NCBI GenBank assembly: GCA_016783065.1
Contig: JADHXI010000006.1
Span: forward strand, 1-46,840
Source of the DNA: Desulfobacteraceae bacterium
GTDB lineage: Bacteria; Desulfobacterota; DSM-4660; Desulfatiglandales; Desulfatiglandaceae
Length of the DNA: 46,840 bases
Direction of reading: 5' to 3'
The position numbers were made by a program, and so were the translations under genes. The notes under the pieces are model-generated. The model searched no databases, was not told the DNA's origin, and saw only the letters and a program-made list of their open reading frames with translations. Each line of letters opens with the position of its first letter. Within the stretch, counting starts at the first letter, position 1. Positions 17,991 to 27,255 of the stretch are shown here, one piece after another.

Positions 17991-19022
17991 TTGTCAGATT
18001 TACCACTCATAGGGATTACCATGGGGGACCCAGCGGGTGTCGGGCCTGAGATTATCGTCAAGGCACTGGCTGACGACAGTATTTATGCATCTTGCAGACC
18101 CGTGGTCTTGGGAGACGAAGCGATCCTTTCCTTGGCCATTGGCAGGAGTCAAGAAAAGATGTCGTTCGAAGTTGTCCCGACTCCTTCCGAGGCCAAATCC
18201 ACCCCGGGAAAAATCGATCTCTTATCCCTATCTGAATTAAAAGGTGATGATACAGCGCCCGGTAGGCCCACGGTTGAGGGGGGTAGAGCTATGGTGAATT
18301 ATGTCATTCGGGCCGTGGAAATGATCAAGAAAGAGAAGCTAGGGGCCATGGTGACCTGTCCCATCAACAAGGCCCTCATGCACCGGGCCGGGCATCCCTA
18401 CGAGGGACATACACAACTGATATCCCAACTTACGGAGACCCCTGACTGTGTGATGATGCTGGCAGGGGCAAGGCTGAGGGTGGCGCTGGCGACCATTCAT
18501 TGCTCGTTGAGCGAGGTCCCCGCGATTCTGAATACTGCGCTGGTCCATAAGACGATCACCATAACGGCCAGGGGCCTCCAGGAAGATCTGGGTCTCAAAA
18601 GGCCTCGACTGGCCGTGGCAGGGCTCAACCCCCATGCCGGAGAGTCAGGCCTCTTTGGCGCGGAAGACGAGAAGATCATACGTCCCGCAGTCCACATGGC
18701 CAGGGATGAGGGGTATCGCGTGGTGGGGCCGTTGCCCTCTGACACACTTTTTTGCAAGGCAGCCAATGGCCAGTTCGAGGCGGTGGTGGCAATGTATCAC
18801 GATCAGGGCCTGATACCTCTAAAGCTTCTCCACTTTTCCGATGCGGTAAATGTGACCTTGGGTCTCCCCATCGTAAGGACGTCGGTGGACCACGGGACGG
18901 CCTATGATATTGCCGGGACAGGAAGGGCTGATCCATCCAGTCTGAAGGCTGCCATCAGGATGGCGGTTACGATGGTTAGAAATAGAAGTGGCGAATCAAC
19001 TCCATGTCAACTAAATACATAA
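17991..19022 (+). CDS. pdxA: 4-hydroxythreonine-4-phosphate dehydrogenase
   Basis: 343 residues starting at TTG 17991 with GAGGG a few bases upstream. PdxA oxidises 4-phosphohydroxy-L-threonine in the DXP-dependent pyridoxal-phosphate pathway. Family motifs are complete: [13 protein letters not shown] at the N-terminus, [33 protein letters not shown], the metal-binding [11 protein letters not shown] and [13 protein letters not shown]. Length is normal. Its last 19 bases overlap the start of uvrA, indicating co-translation with a functionally unrelated partner. Confidence 0.95.
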   Translation: MSDLPLIGITMGDPAGVGPEIIVKALADDSIYASCRPVVLGDEAILSLAIGRSQEKMSFEVVPTPSEAKSTPGKIDLLSLSELKGDDTAPGRPTVEGGRAMVNYVIRAVEMIKKEKLGAMVTCPINKALMHRAGHPYEGHTQLISQLTETPDCVMMLAGARLRVALATIHCSLSEVPAILNTALVHKTITITARGLQEDLGLKRPRLAVAGLNPHAGESGLFGAEDEKIIRPAVHMARDEGYRVVGPLPSDTLFCKAANGQFEAVVAMYHDQGLIPLKLLHFSDAVNVTLGLPIVRTSVDHGTAYDIAGTGRADPSSLKAAIRMAVTMVRNRSGESTPCQLNT

Positions 19023-21832
19023 AGATAAGGGGAGCCAGACAGCACAACCTCAAGGATCTCTCTTTAGACATCCCGAGGAACAAGCTGGTTGTCATCACAG
19101 GACTGTCCGGTTCCGGCAAGTCCTCGCTTGCATTCGATACCATCTACGCCGAGGGTCAGAGGAGATATGTGGAATCACTCTCTGCCTATGCCCGGCAGTT
19201 TCTGGAGCAAATGGACAAGCCGGAAGTAGAGTCTATCGAAGGGCTTTCTCCCGCCATATCCATTCAGCAGAGGACCTCCAGCCGGAATCCCCGGTCCACC
19301 GTTGGAACGGTCACAGAAATATACGACTATTTGAGGGTCCTGTTCGCCAGGATCGGGCAGCCCCATTGCCCGAAGTGTGACTTGGAGATCAGTTCACAGA
19401 CGACCCAGCAGATCGTTGACCGGATTATGGGGCTGGAGGAGGGCACAAAGGTGCAGATCCTGGCGCCTTTGGTAGAGGGGCGCAAGGGGGAGCATATCCA
19501 GCTGTTTGAACGGCTTAGAAAGGACGGTTTTACCCGAATCAAGGTCGATGGCGAGGTAAGTCTCCTGGAGGAGGGCATCTCTCTTGAAAAAAACAAGAAA
19601 CATGAGATCAGCGTGGTGGTGGACAGGTTGATCATCAAGGAGGATATCCAAAGGCGTCTGACCGACTCAATGGAACTTACCTTGTCCCTCTCCGATGGCA
19701 AGGCCGTTCTGGATGTTGTGGGGTCGGAGGAGATCTTTTTCAGCCAAAAGGCGGCATGCCCCAGGTGCGGCATCAGCCTTCCCGAACTGACCCCCCAGAT
19801 GTTTTCCTTCAATAATCCCCAGGGTGCTTGTGTTGAATGCAGCGGTCTGGGCACCAAGCGATATCTTGACCCGGATCTGATCGTGCCGGACCCCGACCTT
19901 TCTTTGAGAGAAGGTGCCATTGCCCCTTGGGCCAAGAGGCACTCCGTCTATTTTCAGCAGATGCTGGATTCCCTCTGTCAGTATTATGGGGTTGATGTCT
20001 ACAGCCCGTTTCGGGGCCTTCCAAAAAAGATCCAGGAGGCCTTCCTCTATGGGTCGGGAGAAGATGAGATCCCTTTCTACTTTGAGAGGGATGACAGGAG
20101 GTATTCTTACACCCGCCCCTTTGAGGGGGTTATCCCGAGTCTGGAGAGACGTTATCATGAGACAGAGTCCTACCAGGTTCGGTATGAGATTGAAGACTAC
20201 ATGAGCATAAGAGAGTGTCCTGCCTGTAAAGGAGCCAGGCTAAAACCGAGCGGCCTGGCGGTTAGAGTGGGAGAGAGGACTATCAACGAGATCACGGCAT
20301 TGGCCATTGGAGAGGCCTACAAGCTTTTCCAGGGGTTGGAACTTGGGCCCAAGGAGAAGCAGATCGCCCATAGGGTCCTGAAAGAGATCGGGGACCGCCT
20401 CGGATTCCTAAAGAGCGTTGGGCTGGATTACCTTACTGTGGATCGGTCCTCTGCAACTCTATCAGGGGGTGAAGACCAACGGATCAGGCTGGCCACTCAG
20501 ATTAGTTCCGGGCTGGCCGGTGTGCTTTATGTCCTGGATGAGCCCAGCATAGGTCTCCACCAGAGAGACAACTTGCGGCTCCTGGAGAATTTGAGGCACT
20601 TGAGGGATCTGGGAAACACGGTCCTGGTGGTGGAGCATGACCCTGAGACCATTTTGTCGGCCGATCATGTGGTTGATATGGGACCAGGAGCCGGCCTTCA
20701 GGGGGGGCAGGTGGTGTTCCAGGGGACACCTGGAGAACTCCAAGCGGATAAGCAATCCCTGACCGGTCAGTATCTTTCGGGGAAGCGGGCTATCCCGGTG
20801 CCTCGCTCAAGGAGGCACGGGAACGGGGAGGCCATTGTGGTTGAGGGGGCAAGGGAGAATAACCTGAAGGAGATCTTTGTCCAAATTCCTCTTGGTACTT
20901 TTACTTGCGTCACAGGTGTCTCCGGGTCCGGCAAGAGCAGCCTGATCAACGGCATCCTTTACCCGGCCCTTTGCCTGAAACTATACCGCTCCAGGAAAAA
21001 AGTCGGTCCGGTGCGATCCATCAAGGGCATTCACCAAATCGACAAGGTCATCAGCATCGACCAGAGTCCCATCGGAAAGACGCCCCGCTCTAACCCAGCC
21101 ACCTATACGGGGGCCTTTACACACGTCCGTGAACTCTTTTCCATGCTGCCCGAATCAAGGGCAAGGGGGTACAAGCCAGGGAGGTTCAGCTTTAATGTGA
21201 AGGGGGGAAGATGCGAAACCTGCAAGGGGGATGGCATCATAAAGATTGAGATGCATTTTCTTCCTGATGTCTATGTCAAGTGCGAGGCCTGCAAGGGACT
21301 CCGTTACAATCGAGATACCCTGGAAATTAGATACAAAGGATCCACCATTGCGGATGTCCTGGATATGACCGTAAATCAGGCCTTTTCGTTTTTCGGAAAT
21401 ATTCCGAAAGTCAGGAACAAGTTAAAGACCCTTGTGGATGTGGGGCTTGGGTACATCAGACTGGGACAACAGGCCACTACTCTCTCAGGTGGGGAGGCGC
21501 AGCGGATCAAGCTCGCCAGGGAACTCAGCAAGAGAGATACAGGTCGGACCCTCTATCTGCTGGACGAACCTACCACAGGGCTTCATTTCGCCGACATTCA
21601 AAAACTCCTCGAGGTCCTCAATTACCTGGTTGAACTCAAGAATACCGTTGTGGTCATCGAGCACAACCTGGAAGTAATAAAAACGGCTGACCATGTTATT
21701 GATCTTGGACCGGAGGGCGGAGAAAAGGGGGGATACGTTGTGGGAACAGGGACGCCTGAAGAGATCGCGGAGATCGAGGGCTCATACACGGGCCGGTTTC
21801 TAAGACAAACCCTCTCTAGAGGGGTTCTCTGA
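19004..21832 (+). CDS. uvrA: Excinuclease ABC subunit A
   Basis: 942 residues, full length. UvrA is the damage-recognition ATPase of nucleotide excision repair and works with UvrB and UvrC. Two ABC modules are present: Walker [10 protein letters not shown] at 33-41 and GVSGSGKSS near 640, both signatures, and Walker [10 protein letters not shown] and LDEPTTGLH. Zinc-binding cysteine pairs are seen in CPKC (near 124), CPRC...CVEC and CETCKGDG...CEACKG. One oddity: the first signature reads [12 protein letters not shown], with Asp where UvrA normally has Ala (LSGGEAQ); the second is standard. The ATG lies inside pdxA; the 3' end overlaps the convergent rex gene by 17 bp. Confidence 0.97.
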   Translation: MSTKYIKIRGARQHNLKDLSLDIPRNKLVVITGLSGSGKSSLAFDTIYAEGQRRYVESLSAYARQFLEQMDKPEVESIEGLSPAISIQQRTSSRNPRSTVGTVTEIYDYLRVLFARIGQPHCPKCDLEISSQTTQQIVDRIMGLEEGTKVQILAPLVEGRKGEHIQLFERLRKDGFTRIKVDGEVSLLEEGISLEKNKKHEISVVVDRLIIKEDIQRRLTDSMELTLSLSDGKAVLDVVGSEEIFFSQKAACPRCGISLPELTPQMFSFNNPQGACVECSGLGTKRYLDPDLIVPDPDLSLREGAIAPWAKRHSVYFQQMLDSLCQYYGVDVYSPFRGLPKKIQEAFLYGSGEDEIPFYFERDDRRYSYTRPFEGVIPSLERRYHETESYQVRYEIEDYMSIRECPACKGARLKPSGLAVRVGERTINEITALAIGEAYKLFQGLELGPKEKQIAHRVLKEIGDRLGFLKSVGLDYLTVDRSSATLSGGEDQRIRLATQISSGLAGVLYVLDEPSIGLHQRDNLRLLENLRHLRDLGNTVLVVEHDPETILSADHVVDMGPGAGLQGGQVVFQGTPGELQADKQSLTGQYLSGKRAIPVPRSRRHGNGEAIVVEGARENNLKEIFVQIPLGTFTCVTGVSGSGKSSLINGILYPALCLKLYRSRKKVGPVRSIKGIHQIDKVISIDQSPIGKTPRSNPATYTGAFTHVRELFSMLPESRARGYKPGRFSFNVKGGRCETCKGDGIIKIEMHFLPDVYVKCEACKGLRYNRDTLEIRYKGSTIADVLDMTVNQAFSFFGNIPKVRNKLKTLVDVGLGYIRLGQQATTLSGGEAQRIKLARELSKRDTGRTLYLLDEPTTGLHFADIQKLLEVLNYLVELKNTVVVIEHNLEVIKTADHVIDLGPEGGEKGGYVVGTGTPEEIAEIEGSYTGRFLRQTLSRGVL

Positions 21833-22451
21833 TATGATAAGCCAAGTTCTCAAGTCTCACAGTAAAATCCACGTTTTCAACCAGACAGCCCTCCGGGGCC
21901 CTCACCTGGACGGGTGCGAAGTTGAGGATGGCCTTAACCCCTGAGTCTATAAGCAGATTCGTAACCTTCTGTGCCTCAAAAGGCGGCGTGGCAATAACTC
22001 CAATTTCAATATGAAGTTCCCGGACCAGTTGTGTAATCTTGCTGGCAGGCTTGATCGTGAGCCCGCAATAGAGTACCCTATTCACTTTCCTGGGGTCTGA
22101 ATCAAACGCCGCCAGGAATTTGTAACCCCTCTTACGGAAATTTTCATTTTCCACCAGTGCATTTCCCAGGTTGCCTATCCCCACGATACAAAGCGCCCAT
22201 TCCCGATCGGTGGCCAAGATCCTCTTGATCTCCTTCAACAGGTCCTGAACATCATATCCTACCCCCCGGGTTCCAAATTCCCCAAAATAGGCCAGGTCCT
22301 TTCTGACCTGGGCCGGGTTCACGCCGCAAAGATCGGCAAGCTTAACAGATGAGATCACCAGCACGCCATTATCCAGAAGGTTTTCCAATGGTCTTGAATA
22401 AAGGGCAAGGCGCTCAATGGTGGGAACAGGTATTTTTGATGTCTTGTTCAT
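21816..22451 (-). CDS. rex: Redox-sensing transcriptional repressor Rex
   Basis: 211 residues, full length. The N-terminal winged helix ([19 protein letters not shown], then [24 protein letters not shown]) recognises DNA, and the C-terminal Rossmann domain has the dinucleotide motif [12 protein letters not shown]. Rex senses the NADH/NAD+ ratio: NAD+-bound Rex represses and NADH releases it. Targets in anaerobes include fermentation, energy-conservation and in some sulfate reducers ATP-synthase genes. It lies downstream of the F0 operon on the same strand, with its own candidate Rex box at 22550-22567. It converges on uvrA and overlaps it by 17 bp, so transcription of the two may interfere. 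Confidence 0.95.
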   Translation of the reverse strand: MNKTSKIPVPTIERLALYSRPLENLLDNGVLVISSVKLADLCGVNPAQVRKDLAYFGEFGTRGVGYDVQDLLKEIKRILATDREWALCIVGIGNLGNALVENENFRKRGYKFLAAFDSDPRKVNRVLYCGLTIKPASKITQLVRELHIEIGVIATPPFEAQKVTNLLIDSGVKAILNFAPVQVRAPEGCLVENVDFTVRLENLAYHIREPL

Positions 22452-22549
22452 GGGTCGTTTTGCTTTATTAGTGCTTGAAAAATGGGCTGGAAATTAGGCC
22501 TGAGAAGACGCTGAAGCACATAGGACAAGAGGAGCCATACGAAGTTCAA

Positions 22550-22567
22550 TTGTGAATTTTTGCACAT
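22550..22567. promoter_or_regulatory. Candidate Rex operator upstream of rex
   Basis: TTGTGAATTTTTGCACAT matches the Rex consensus TTGTGAANNNNTTCACAA at 12 of 14 defined positions. It sits about 100 bp before the rex start codon, the right place for autoregulation, and downstream of the atpE stop. Confidence 0.6.
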
Positions 22568-22581
22568 AGTAGGTCCGAGAA

Positions 22582-22604
22582 GAGGGCCCAATGAATGGAC
22601 CCTC
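22582..22604 (-). terminator. Hairpin after atpE
   Basis: GAGGGCCC at 22582-22589 pairs with GGACCCTC at 22597-22604 (8 bp, one mismatch, 7-base loop), about 20 bp after the atpE stop. There is only a weak T-rich tail, so it may end the F0 transcript imperfectly or stabilise the 3' end. Confidence 0.45.
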
Positions 22605-22622
22605 AGTTTCAGTTATTGATTC

Positions 22623-22985
22623 CTAAAAGGCTTTCTCGATGATAACTCCAAGATCCGGAATCTTGAATACCAGGATAAAACAGATCACCAGGGCATAGAT
22701 ACACAGCGACTCGATCAGGGCCAGACCGATAATCATGGTTGTCATGATCTTTCCACCCGCCTCGGGGTTTCTGGCCGTCCCGAGGAGAGCGCCGTTAATG
22801 GCATTTCCCATACCCAGGCCGGTCCCCAGGGCTGCAACCCCGATTCCGAATCCGCAGGCGATGGCGATTCCAAAGAATATCCACAACCCCGCGGCCGCAG
22901 CCGACTCATCACCGGCCATTGCCATTGAAGCCGTCCCCAAGACCAGTGCGACTGTGAGAACCCCAATTAACCTCTTCTTGGTCAT
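22623..22985 (-). CDS. atpE: ATP synthase F0 subunit c with N-terminal signal-like leader
   Basis: 120 residues, longer than the usual 70-90. The first 24 (MTKKRLIGVLTVALVLGT, then ASMAMA) look like a cleavable signal peptide before the two-helix hairpin, as known in several c-subunits. Helix 1 is glycine-rich (FGIGVAALGTGLGMGNA), the polar loop is ARNPEAGG and the ion-binding glutamate lies in helix 2 in GLALIESLCIYALVI. The position equivalent to the Na+-ligand Gln of Ilyobacter-type rings is Met here, so proton coupling is more likely (inference). A strong AAAGGAGG precedes the ATG. It is the last gene of the F0 operon; the multi-copy ring fits its strong start site. Confidence 0.94.
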   Translation of the reverse strand: MTKKRLIGVLTVALVLGTASMAMAGDESAAAAGLWIFFGIAIACGFGIGVAALGTGLGMGNAINGALLGTARNPEAGGKIMTTMIIGLALIESLCIYALVICFILVFKIPDLGVIIEKAF

Positions 22986-23076
22986 GTGTGCCTCCTTTCT
23001 TGTTTAATATTCTCGGCCTTCTTCCAAGAACTTTGTTTTGCAAAAATACTACTAAAACCCTCAAGACATGTGCTAT

Positions 23077-23766
23077 CTAGTGGGCCTCTTCCATCGCCCC
23101 CACAAAATAGATGATGGAAAGAAGCATAAAAACAAGGGCCTGAATCACACTTACCAGGATACCCAAAAACAGGATGGGGAGCGGGGCCAGGTACATGCCT
23201 GCCAGCATGAAAAGGATACCAAGGACAGTTTCTTTTCCAAAGATATTTCCAAAGAGCCGGATACTCAGTGACATGATACGGGCAAGATGCCCTATAACCT
23301 CAATGGGAAACATGAGAGGCGCCAACCACCATACCGGTCCCAGAAAGTGCTTAATATACTTGGGACCGTGAAACTTGATCCCGATGATGTGTGTGTAAAG
23401 GAAGGTGCAGATGGCCAATGCCAACGTAGTATTTAGGTTGGCGGTGGGAGAGTAAAGGCCGGGTATCAACCCAATGAGGTTACAGATCAAGATGTAGAGA
23501 AACACGGTGGCTATGAAGGGGAAGAAAAATCTTCCTTCAGGACCCGTGATCTCAACCATAAAATCTTCAAGCCCGCCCACGATTGCCTCAAGTACATTTT
23601 GCCGCTTGCCAGGAACGATCTTGATGCTCCTGGCCAGGAATAGGGCACCAATGACTATGGCGAGCGCAACCAGCCAAGAGTGTACAACGTGAACGTGTAC
23701 GTGGAAAAAATGCTCAAGCCCGAGGGCTGAGCCAAATTCGCTCAAGAAAAAATAATGGTGTCCCAT
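23077..23766 (-). CDS. atpB: ATP synthase F0 subunit a
   Basis: 229 residues with about six membrane helices. The essential stator arginine is in helix 5 (SLSIRLFGNIFG) and the conserved C-terminal QALVFMLLSIIYFVGAMEE is present. It forms the ion half-channels against the c-ring. It begins 3 bp after the stop of atpI and is followed 91 bp later by atpE. No F1 or b-subunit genes are nearby, consistent with the split ATP-synthase loci of many Desulfobacterota. Histidines are abundant near the N-terminus (HVHVHVVHSW), within the first periplasmic segment. Confidence 0.95.
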   Translation of the reverse strand: MGHHYFFLSEFGSALGLEHFFHVHVHVVHSWLVALAIVIGALFLARSIKIVPGKRQNVLEAIVGGLEDFMVEITGPEGRFFFPFIATVFLYILICNLIGLIPGLYSPTANLNTTLALAICTFLYTHIIGIKFHGPKYIKHFLGPVWWLAPLMFPIEVIGHLARIMSLSIRLFGNIFGKETVLGILFMLAGMYLAPLPILFLGILVSVIQALVFMLLSIIYFVGAMEEAH

Positions 23767-23769
23767 GGC

Positions 23770-24159
23770 CTAAACTGCCTCCCCGGATGATGTTTTCCAA
23801 ATCAAGTGAATTCCAAGGCAAACGATGCTTGCGACCACTATTGAAAGTCCGATTGCCAACCCTGCAGGATGAACCCACTGTTGCCTGATCAAGACAAAAA
23901 TAATAAACCCCATCGCAGCAAGCCGAAGATAATATTTTGCAATGATGGGCGCCTTCCTTCCCTGCAATGACCCGTCAGAGGAAAAGCCTTTTCTCACGGT
24001 GTGTTGAAGAACATTAAAGTTGGCGATAATGATCAGGCCCCCAAGGATTATACCCAGGGTAAAGGCAGAACTCATGAAAAAAAAACTGATCGAAGCCAAG
24101 ACAAAAAGGATGACCCAGTTAAAGGTCCTGAGCACCTTGGATAGTTTTCGCCATTCCAT
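23770..24159 (-). CDS. atpI: ATP synthase subunit I (AtpI family)
   Basis: 129 residues with four hydrophobic helices and an N-terminal cytoplasmic segment (MEWRKLSKVLRTFNWVILF). It matches the ATP-synt_I family by position and layout (helix pair, basic loop QHTVRKGFSSDGSLQGRK, helix pair). AtpI proteins help c-ring assembly or Mg2+ supply and are not part of the final enzyme. Its ATG overlaps the stop of the preceding atpZ gene by one base (TAATG). Sequence conservation in this family is low, so the call leans on gene order. Confidence 0.82.
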   Translation of the reverse strand: MEWRKLSKVLRTFNWVILFVLASISFFFMSSAFTLGIILGGLIIIANFNVLQHTVRKGFSSDGSLQGRKAPIIAKYYLRLAAMGFIIFVLIRQQWVHPAGLAIGLSIVVASIVCLGIHLIWKTSSGEAV

Positions 24160-24377
24160 TATAATTTGTCGGCCTTTTTGTACAGTTTGTAAAGGTTACT
24201 GAACGCAGCGGCAATGCCGAAACCCAAAAATACAAAAAATAACCATGGTTTGGTGCCAAGCCATCGGTCCAGGTAATAGCCGATCAGGGCCCCCAGCCCG
24301 ATAGAGAAGGCCATGGCCATACCAACGGTGCTAAAATAACCCAAGTCCTTGATGCTTTTTTTGAGGTCCTTGTCCAT
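24159..24377 (-). CDS. atpZ: AtpZ/AtpI-like F0 accessory protein
   Basis: 72 residues from ATG 24377. It has the typical two-helix pattern of the F0F1-ATPase gene-1 (AtpZ) family: DLGYFSTVGMAMAFSIGLG, GALIGYYLDRWLGTKPWLF and FLGFGIAAAFSNLYKLYKKA. AtpZ proteins act with AtpI in assembly or ion supply of the synthase. A GTG at 24437 would add 20 residues, but it overlaps the candidate promoter at 24429-24457, so the ATG is preferred. First gene of the F0 operon. Confidence 0.85.
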   Translation of the reverse strand: MDKDLKKSIKDLGYFSTVGMAMAFSIGLGALIGYYLDRWLGTKPWLFFVFLGFGIAAAFSNLYKLYKKADKL

Positions 24378-24428
24378 TCGTGTTGGCAGGGCCGGCGACC
24401 TCCCCCAATTTGGGGAAAATCGGGTTGT

Positions 24429-24457
24429 CTCTATCACAGGCTTTCAGGGAATGTCAA
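24429..24457 (-). promoter_or_regulatory. Candidate sigma-70 promoter of the F0 operon
   Basis: On the minus strand TTGACA (24457-24452) is followed after 16 bp by an extended -10 of the form TGTGATAGA (-10 at 24435-24430). Transcription would start near 24423, upstream of the atpZ ATG at 24377. The -35 is perfect, the -10 is moderate. Confidence 0.5.
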
Positions 24458-24459
24458 TC

Positions 24460-24917
24460 AATTTTGTGTCTCTTTGCGGCCTTTCCCCAATTCTAAAGCC
24501 CACCGTACCCAAATTGACGGGTTCTTGTCAATATAGGGAGGCATGACCTCACCCGAATGATCAGCCTAAAAAGGGACTCGGGCTCGACCCAAAAACAAAA
24601 AATAAAGGAAAACCGGGTCGTTAAGCTTTGAATGCGTCAGTTCTCAATAAACCCGGGTACCGTGGCGTTCGGCTGTTTCTTTCAACCGCTCTCCAAACCT
24701 AAAGTGGGAGCGTGGCGATAGGTGTGGTTTTGACTGACGCATGGAGATGGGAGCAGGGCGTATGGGGAGGTAAACCCCGGCTCCGCCGCCGGGGCGCGGG
24801 CCACATCTAAGGGGATAGGGGATACCCTTACCGGCGTATGAACGACCGCCATCGTAATGCTTGAAGACCTTAACAAGGCGGGTTGTAGCGGGCTACAGGG
24901 GGCGGGTGATTTGAAGA
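24460..24917. other. Spacer of about 460 bp with remnant-like and structured sequence
   Basis: No intact gene. Notable items are one copy of the CCRGGYCGTTA repeat at 24609-24661; a perfect 10-bp inverted pair ATGCGTCAGT (24632-24641) and ACTGACGCAT (24733-24742) enclosing 111 bp; and a GC-rich hairpin CCCCGGC/GCCGGGG near 24776-24795. On the minus strand a frame through 24740-24650 reads SHFRFGERLKETAERHGTRV before a stop, which faintly recalls the C-terminal part of TnpB/OrfB transposases. On the plus strand IVMLEDLNKAG appears near 24852-24886. I regard it as probable mobile-element debris or an unidentified RNA. Confidence 0.35.
24609..24661. repeat. Dispersed motif CCRGGYCGTTA, copy 1
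   Basis: Begins AAAACCGGGTCGTTAAGC and ends TCAATAAACCCGGGTA. Copies at 25389-25441 and 33737-33787 share the CCRGGYCGTTARG start, about 50-bp length and a closing CCGG block. All three are intergenic. Confidence 0.5.
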
Positions 24918-24959
24918 CAAAACGGCCCCCACCAGGATAACCTACTACCGGTGAGGGCC
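24918..24959 (-). terminator. Rho-independent terminator of hup
   Basis: GGCCCTCACC (minus strand, 24959-24950) pairs with GGTGGGGGCC (24933-24924) over 10 bp with one G-T pair, followed by GTTTTG. It lies 24 bp after the HU stop codon. Confidence 0.75.
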
Positions 24960-24982
24960 ATAAAAAGATCTCGTCTAAGGTC

Positions 24983-25249
24983 TTACACAGCGTCCTTCAA
25001 GGCCTTCCCAGCCACAAACTTGGGGACCCTCTTGGCCTTGATCTTTATCACTTCACCGGTCTGCGGATTCCTGCCTTTTCGGGCCTTTCGTTTTGCCACT
25101 TTAAAGGTCCCGAAACCGATAAGTGTCACCGTGTCCTTCTTTTTTAATGCCTTGGTAATGCTTGCAAGAACACAATCCACTGCTGCCTGAGCCTCCTTCT
25201 TGGTACAAAGGACCTTGGCCACCTCGTTGACTAAATCTCCCTTGTTCAT
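24983..25249 (-). CDS. hup: DNA-binding protein HU
   Basis: 88 residues, the standard HU length. The start MNKGDLVNEVAKVLCTKKEA, the hinge GFGTFKVAKRKARKGRNPQTGE and the beta-arm IKIKAKRVPKFVAGKALKDAV are typical. HU is a homodimeric nucleoid protein that bends DNA with an intercalating proline (in RNPQTG). A strong GGAGG precedes the ATG, and a terminator follows, so it forms its own unit. A second, longer HU-like gene is at 44020-44409. Confidence 0.96.
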   Translation of the reverse strand: MNKGDLVNEVAKVLCTKKEAQAAVDCVLASITKALKKKDTVTLIGFGTFKVAKRKARKGRNPQTGEVIKIKAKRVPKFVAGKALKDAV

Positions 25250-25388
25250 CTGCTTTCCTCCTTTCGCCTAGGTGGTTAGTCAAAAATTGCCCTTACGATT
25301 ACTCCTAGAATAAGACACCCAACAAACCAAAGGCCTATACCCTTTATGATTACTGGATATATCAGTATCATCGTACCCCAAAAGGCGG

Positions 25389-25441
25389 GAAACCGGGCCG
25401 TTAGGCCCTTACGGAAAGATTATCAAAGTTCAATAAGCCGG
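25389..25441. repeat. Dispersed motif CCRGGYCGTTA, copy 2
   Basis: Begins GAAACCGGGCCGTTAGGCCC and ends TTCAATAAGCCGGTC. It lies in the 250-bp spacer between hup and the small lipoprotein gene, which otherwise shows only the hup upstream region. Confidence 0.5.
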
Positions 25442-25502
25442 TCAGTGTGGTTTATCCAAATCTCCACATTTGGAGACTCTCATGCACGCTTTTCCAGAAC
25501 TG

Positions 25503-25727
25503 TTATTCTTCTATGGCGGGACCAGGTTCTGGTATGCCCCACCACTTTTGTTCGATCGATTCCTTTCCTGTTTTTACTGTGGGGGTCTTGTACCCGTACC
25601 AACTGTATCCGAGGTGAGCCCAATTCTTATACATAGTATCGTGCTCCCAAAATCCAGATTCCTTTGCCGCTGCACCACACCCGGACAAGAACAGGCCGAT
25701 CAAGAGAAGCAAGAAAAACCTTTTCAT
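25503..25727 (-). CDS. Small predicted lipoprotein, 74 aa
   Basis: A lipoprotein signal (MKRFFLLLLIGLFLSGC) puts the lipidated cysteine at residue 17. The mature part of 57 residues is rich in aromatics (FWEHDTMYKNWAHLGYSWYG) and ends in IEQKWWGIPEPGP. I believe similar small lipoproteins occur in other Desulfobacterota, but none has a known function to my knowledge. AAAGGAGG lies about 9 bp before the ATG. It stands alone, with a 316-bp spacer upstream. Confidence 0.75.
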   Translation of the reverse strand: MKRFFLLLLIGLFLSGCGAAAKESGFWEHDTMYKNWAHLGYSWYGYKTPTVKTGKESIEQKWWGIPEPGPAIEE

Positions 25728-26043
25728 TTCTTTTTACCTCCTTTTCTCGAAATTATTGATGAACATTCTTCTTCAATGTAACCTAAGAAAGGTACCGGTG
25801 CTTCTGTAACTAATTAAAATTGCTGAAATATTTACGATATAAGTTGCGCAAGCCGCATGTGATGACCGAAAGTTGCCCCTACGGGCGGGGCGGGTTGAGT
25901 GAAGCCTCTGAGTGATGGTAACCAGCATTATCCTCACTACATGGGACCAACTATTTTTTCCTAAGATAGACTTCTACCCTGTGAATCCTTGTTTGGTCAA
26001 GAAAAAACTGAACAAATTGGCCCTGGATGCCCAGGAAATCGCA
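25728..26043. other. Spacer, no gene recognised
   Basis: A 316-bp AT-rich gap between the small lipoprotein and the glycosyltransferase genes. A GC-rich block near 25886-25905 (ttgcccctacgggcggggcg) could fold into a short hairpin. A plus-strand frame from 25912 runs into the glycosyltransferase antisense and has no ribosome-binding site. Nothing else is seen. Confidence 0.4.
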
Positions 26044-27255
26044 CTATTCCTGCCTATGATAGGCCTCTATGGTCTCATTGAGCTTTTTTGCTGCGTTTTT
26101 GTGGTCGAAGCGTTCACCAAGGGCCCGAGCCTTGCCACTCATGGCCTTTCTGAGCCGGACATCGGTTAGGAGCCGTATGGTATATTGGGTGAACTGTTCA
26201 TAATTGTCTGTCACAAACATCTCTTTTCCGTTTACCGGTTCAATGCCGAATGCCGCAAGGCTGGTTGAGACAATGGGAAGCCCGCAGGCCAAGGCTTCCA
26301 GCATCTTTCCCCGGAATCCTCCGCCCAGCTCGATAGGGGCCACAAAGAGGTCGCTATCCCAGTAGGTTTGCCTCACATCGGCGTGCGCTCCTCCCTCCCT
26401 AACAATAACGTGATCGCTCCTGAGGGAAAGAAGTTCAGGTGGGGGCGAGAATCCAATGGCATGGAATATGGCGTCCGGAACCTGGCTTGATATCATTCCC
26501 CAGCAGTGGGTCATAAAGTTCTGGACCGCATCGACATTGGGGGGATGCTGAAAATTTCCAAGGAAGAGGATGTTTTTTGTTTCCCAGGACTTTTCAGGAG
26601 GGGGGGTGTAGAATTCAGTATCCACACCATGGGGGACGACGGCCGTCTTTCCTCTGAGCCCTGGTTCCAGGCGAAGGAGGATCTCCATATCCTCCCGCGT
26701 AAGGGATAGGATATGGTCGACCGAACGGTACATCTGGAACTCATATTGGAATAGCGCTTCAATTGTCTCTTCCGCTATGGGTTCCCCTTTGCTGGCCCGC
26801 TGCCGGAAGGCCTGTGTATAACACTCGTGAACCGAAATAATCGTCATGGAGCGCCGGGGAATGATTTCCTTTGCTCCCTCAAGATATTGACCCATCATCG
26901 AGTATTCGGCGATTATGGCGTCATAGGAGTATCTTTGAAGGAGAGACCTGAAGGTCTCATCCAGGTTCGGGTCATATCCACCATCACCCGAAACAAAGAA
27001 GGGGGGGCGCCCCAGTTTGGCGGAGAGTTCCCTGATTTCTTGGGAGGTTCTCCCCCTGGGACAATCAACAAGGATGATCTCTTCGCAGTAAGGCTCAAGG
27101 CTCTTATCCTCGATGTCCTCACCTGAGGCGGCAGGTGCCAGGACCGTTATTTGATGTCCCATTTTGGAAAGGTTCTTGATCCTGTGATGAATGAGAATGG
27201 GGCCTCCTATGACACTGGCCCTGGGGAAGACTTTGGGTATGAAGAGTAAGTTCAA
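26044..27255 (-). CDS. Glycosyltransferase, GT4-type (group 1)
   Basis: About 403 residues with a GT-B fold. The N-terminal half has LLFIPKVFPRASVIGGP and a helix-rich acceptor domain; the C-terminal half has VVPHGVDTEFY, ILFLGNFQHPPNVDAV, and the sugar-nucleotide site VAPIELGGGFRGKMLEALAC followed by GLPIVSTSLAAFGIE. It likely transfers a sugar to a lipid or glycan. Start: a TTG at 27255 has AAAGGAG at the right spacing, while a GTG at 27273 overlaps that site; TTG is preferred. It is the last gene of a minus-strand glycan/lipid cluster that also holds a GT-A enzyme and hopanoid genes. The acceptor cannot be named. Confidence 0.88.
   Translation of the reverse strand: MNLLFIPKVFPRASVIGGPILIHHRIKNLSKMGHQITVLAPAASGEDIEDKSLEPYCEEIILVDCPRGRTSQEIRELSAKLGRPPFFVSGDGGYDPNLDETFRSLLQRYSYDAIIAEYSMMGQYLEGAKEIIPRRSMTIISVHECYTQAFRQRASKGEPIAEETIEALFQYEFQMYRSVDHILSLTREDMEILLRLEPGLRGKTAVVPHGVDTEFYTPPPEKSWETKNILFLGNFQHPPNVDAVQNFMTHCWGMISSQVPDAIFHAIGFSPPPELLSLRSDHVIVREGGAHADVRQTYWDSDLFVAPIELGGGFRGKMLEALACGLPIVSTSLAAFGIEPVNGKEMFVTDNYEQFTQYTIRLLTDVRLRKAMSGKARALGERFDHKNAAKKLNETIEAYHRQE

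Noticed and set aside
22623-22985. Sodium-coupled ATP synthase
   Set aside because: The helix-1 glutamine needed for sodium binding is Met here, although Glu-Ser is present in helix 2. Proton coupling is more likely but not certain.
24378-24437. GTG start for atpZ at 24437
   Set aside because: It overlaps the candidate promoter and adds residues not typical for the family.
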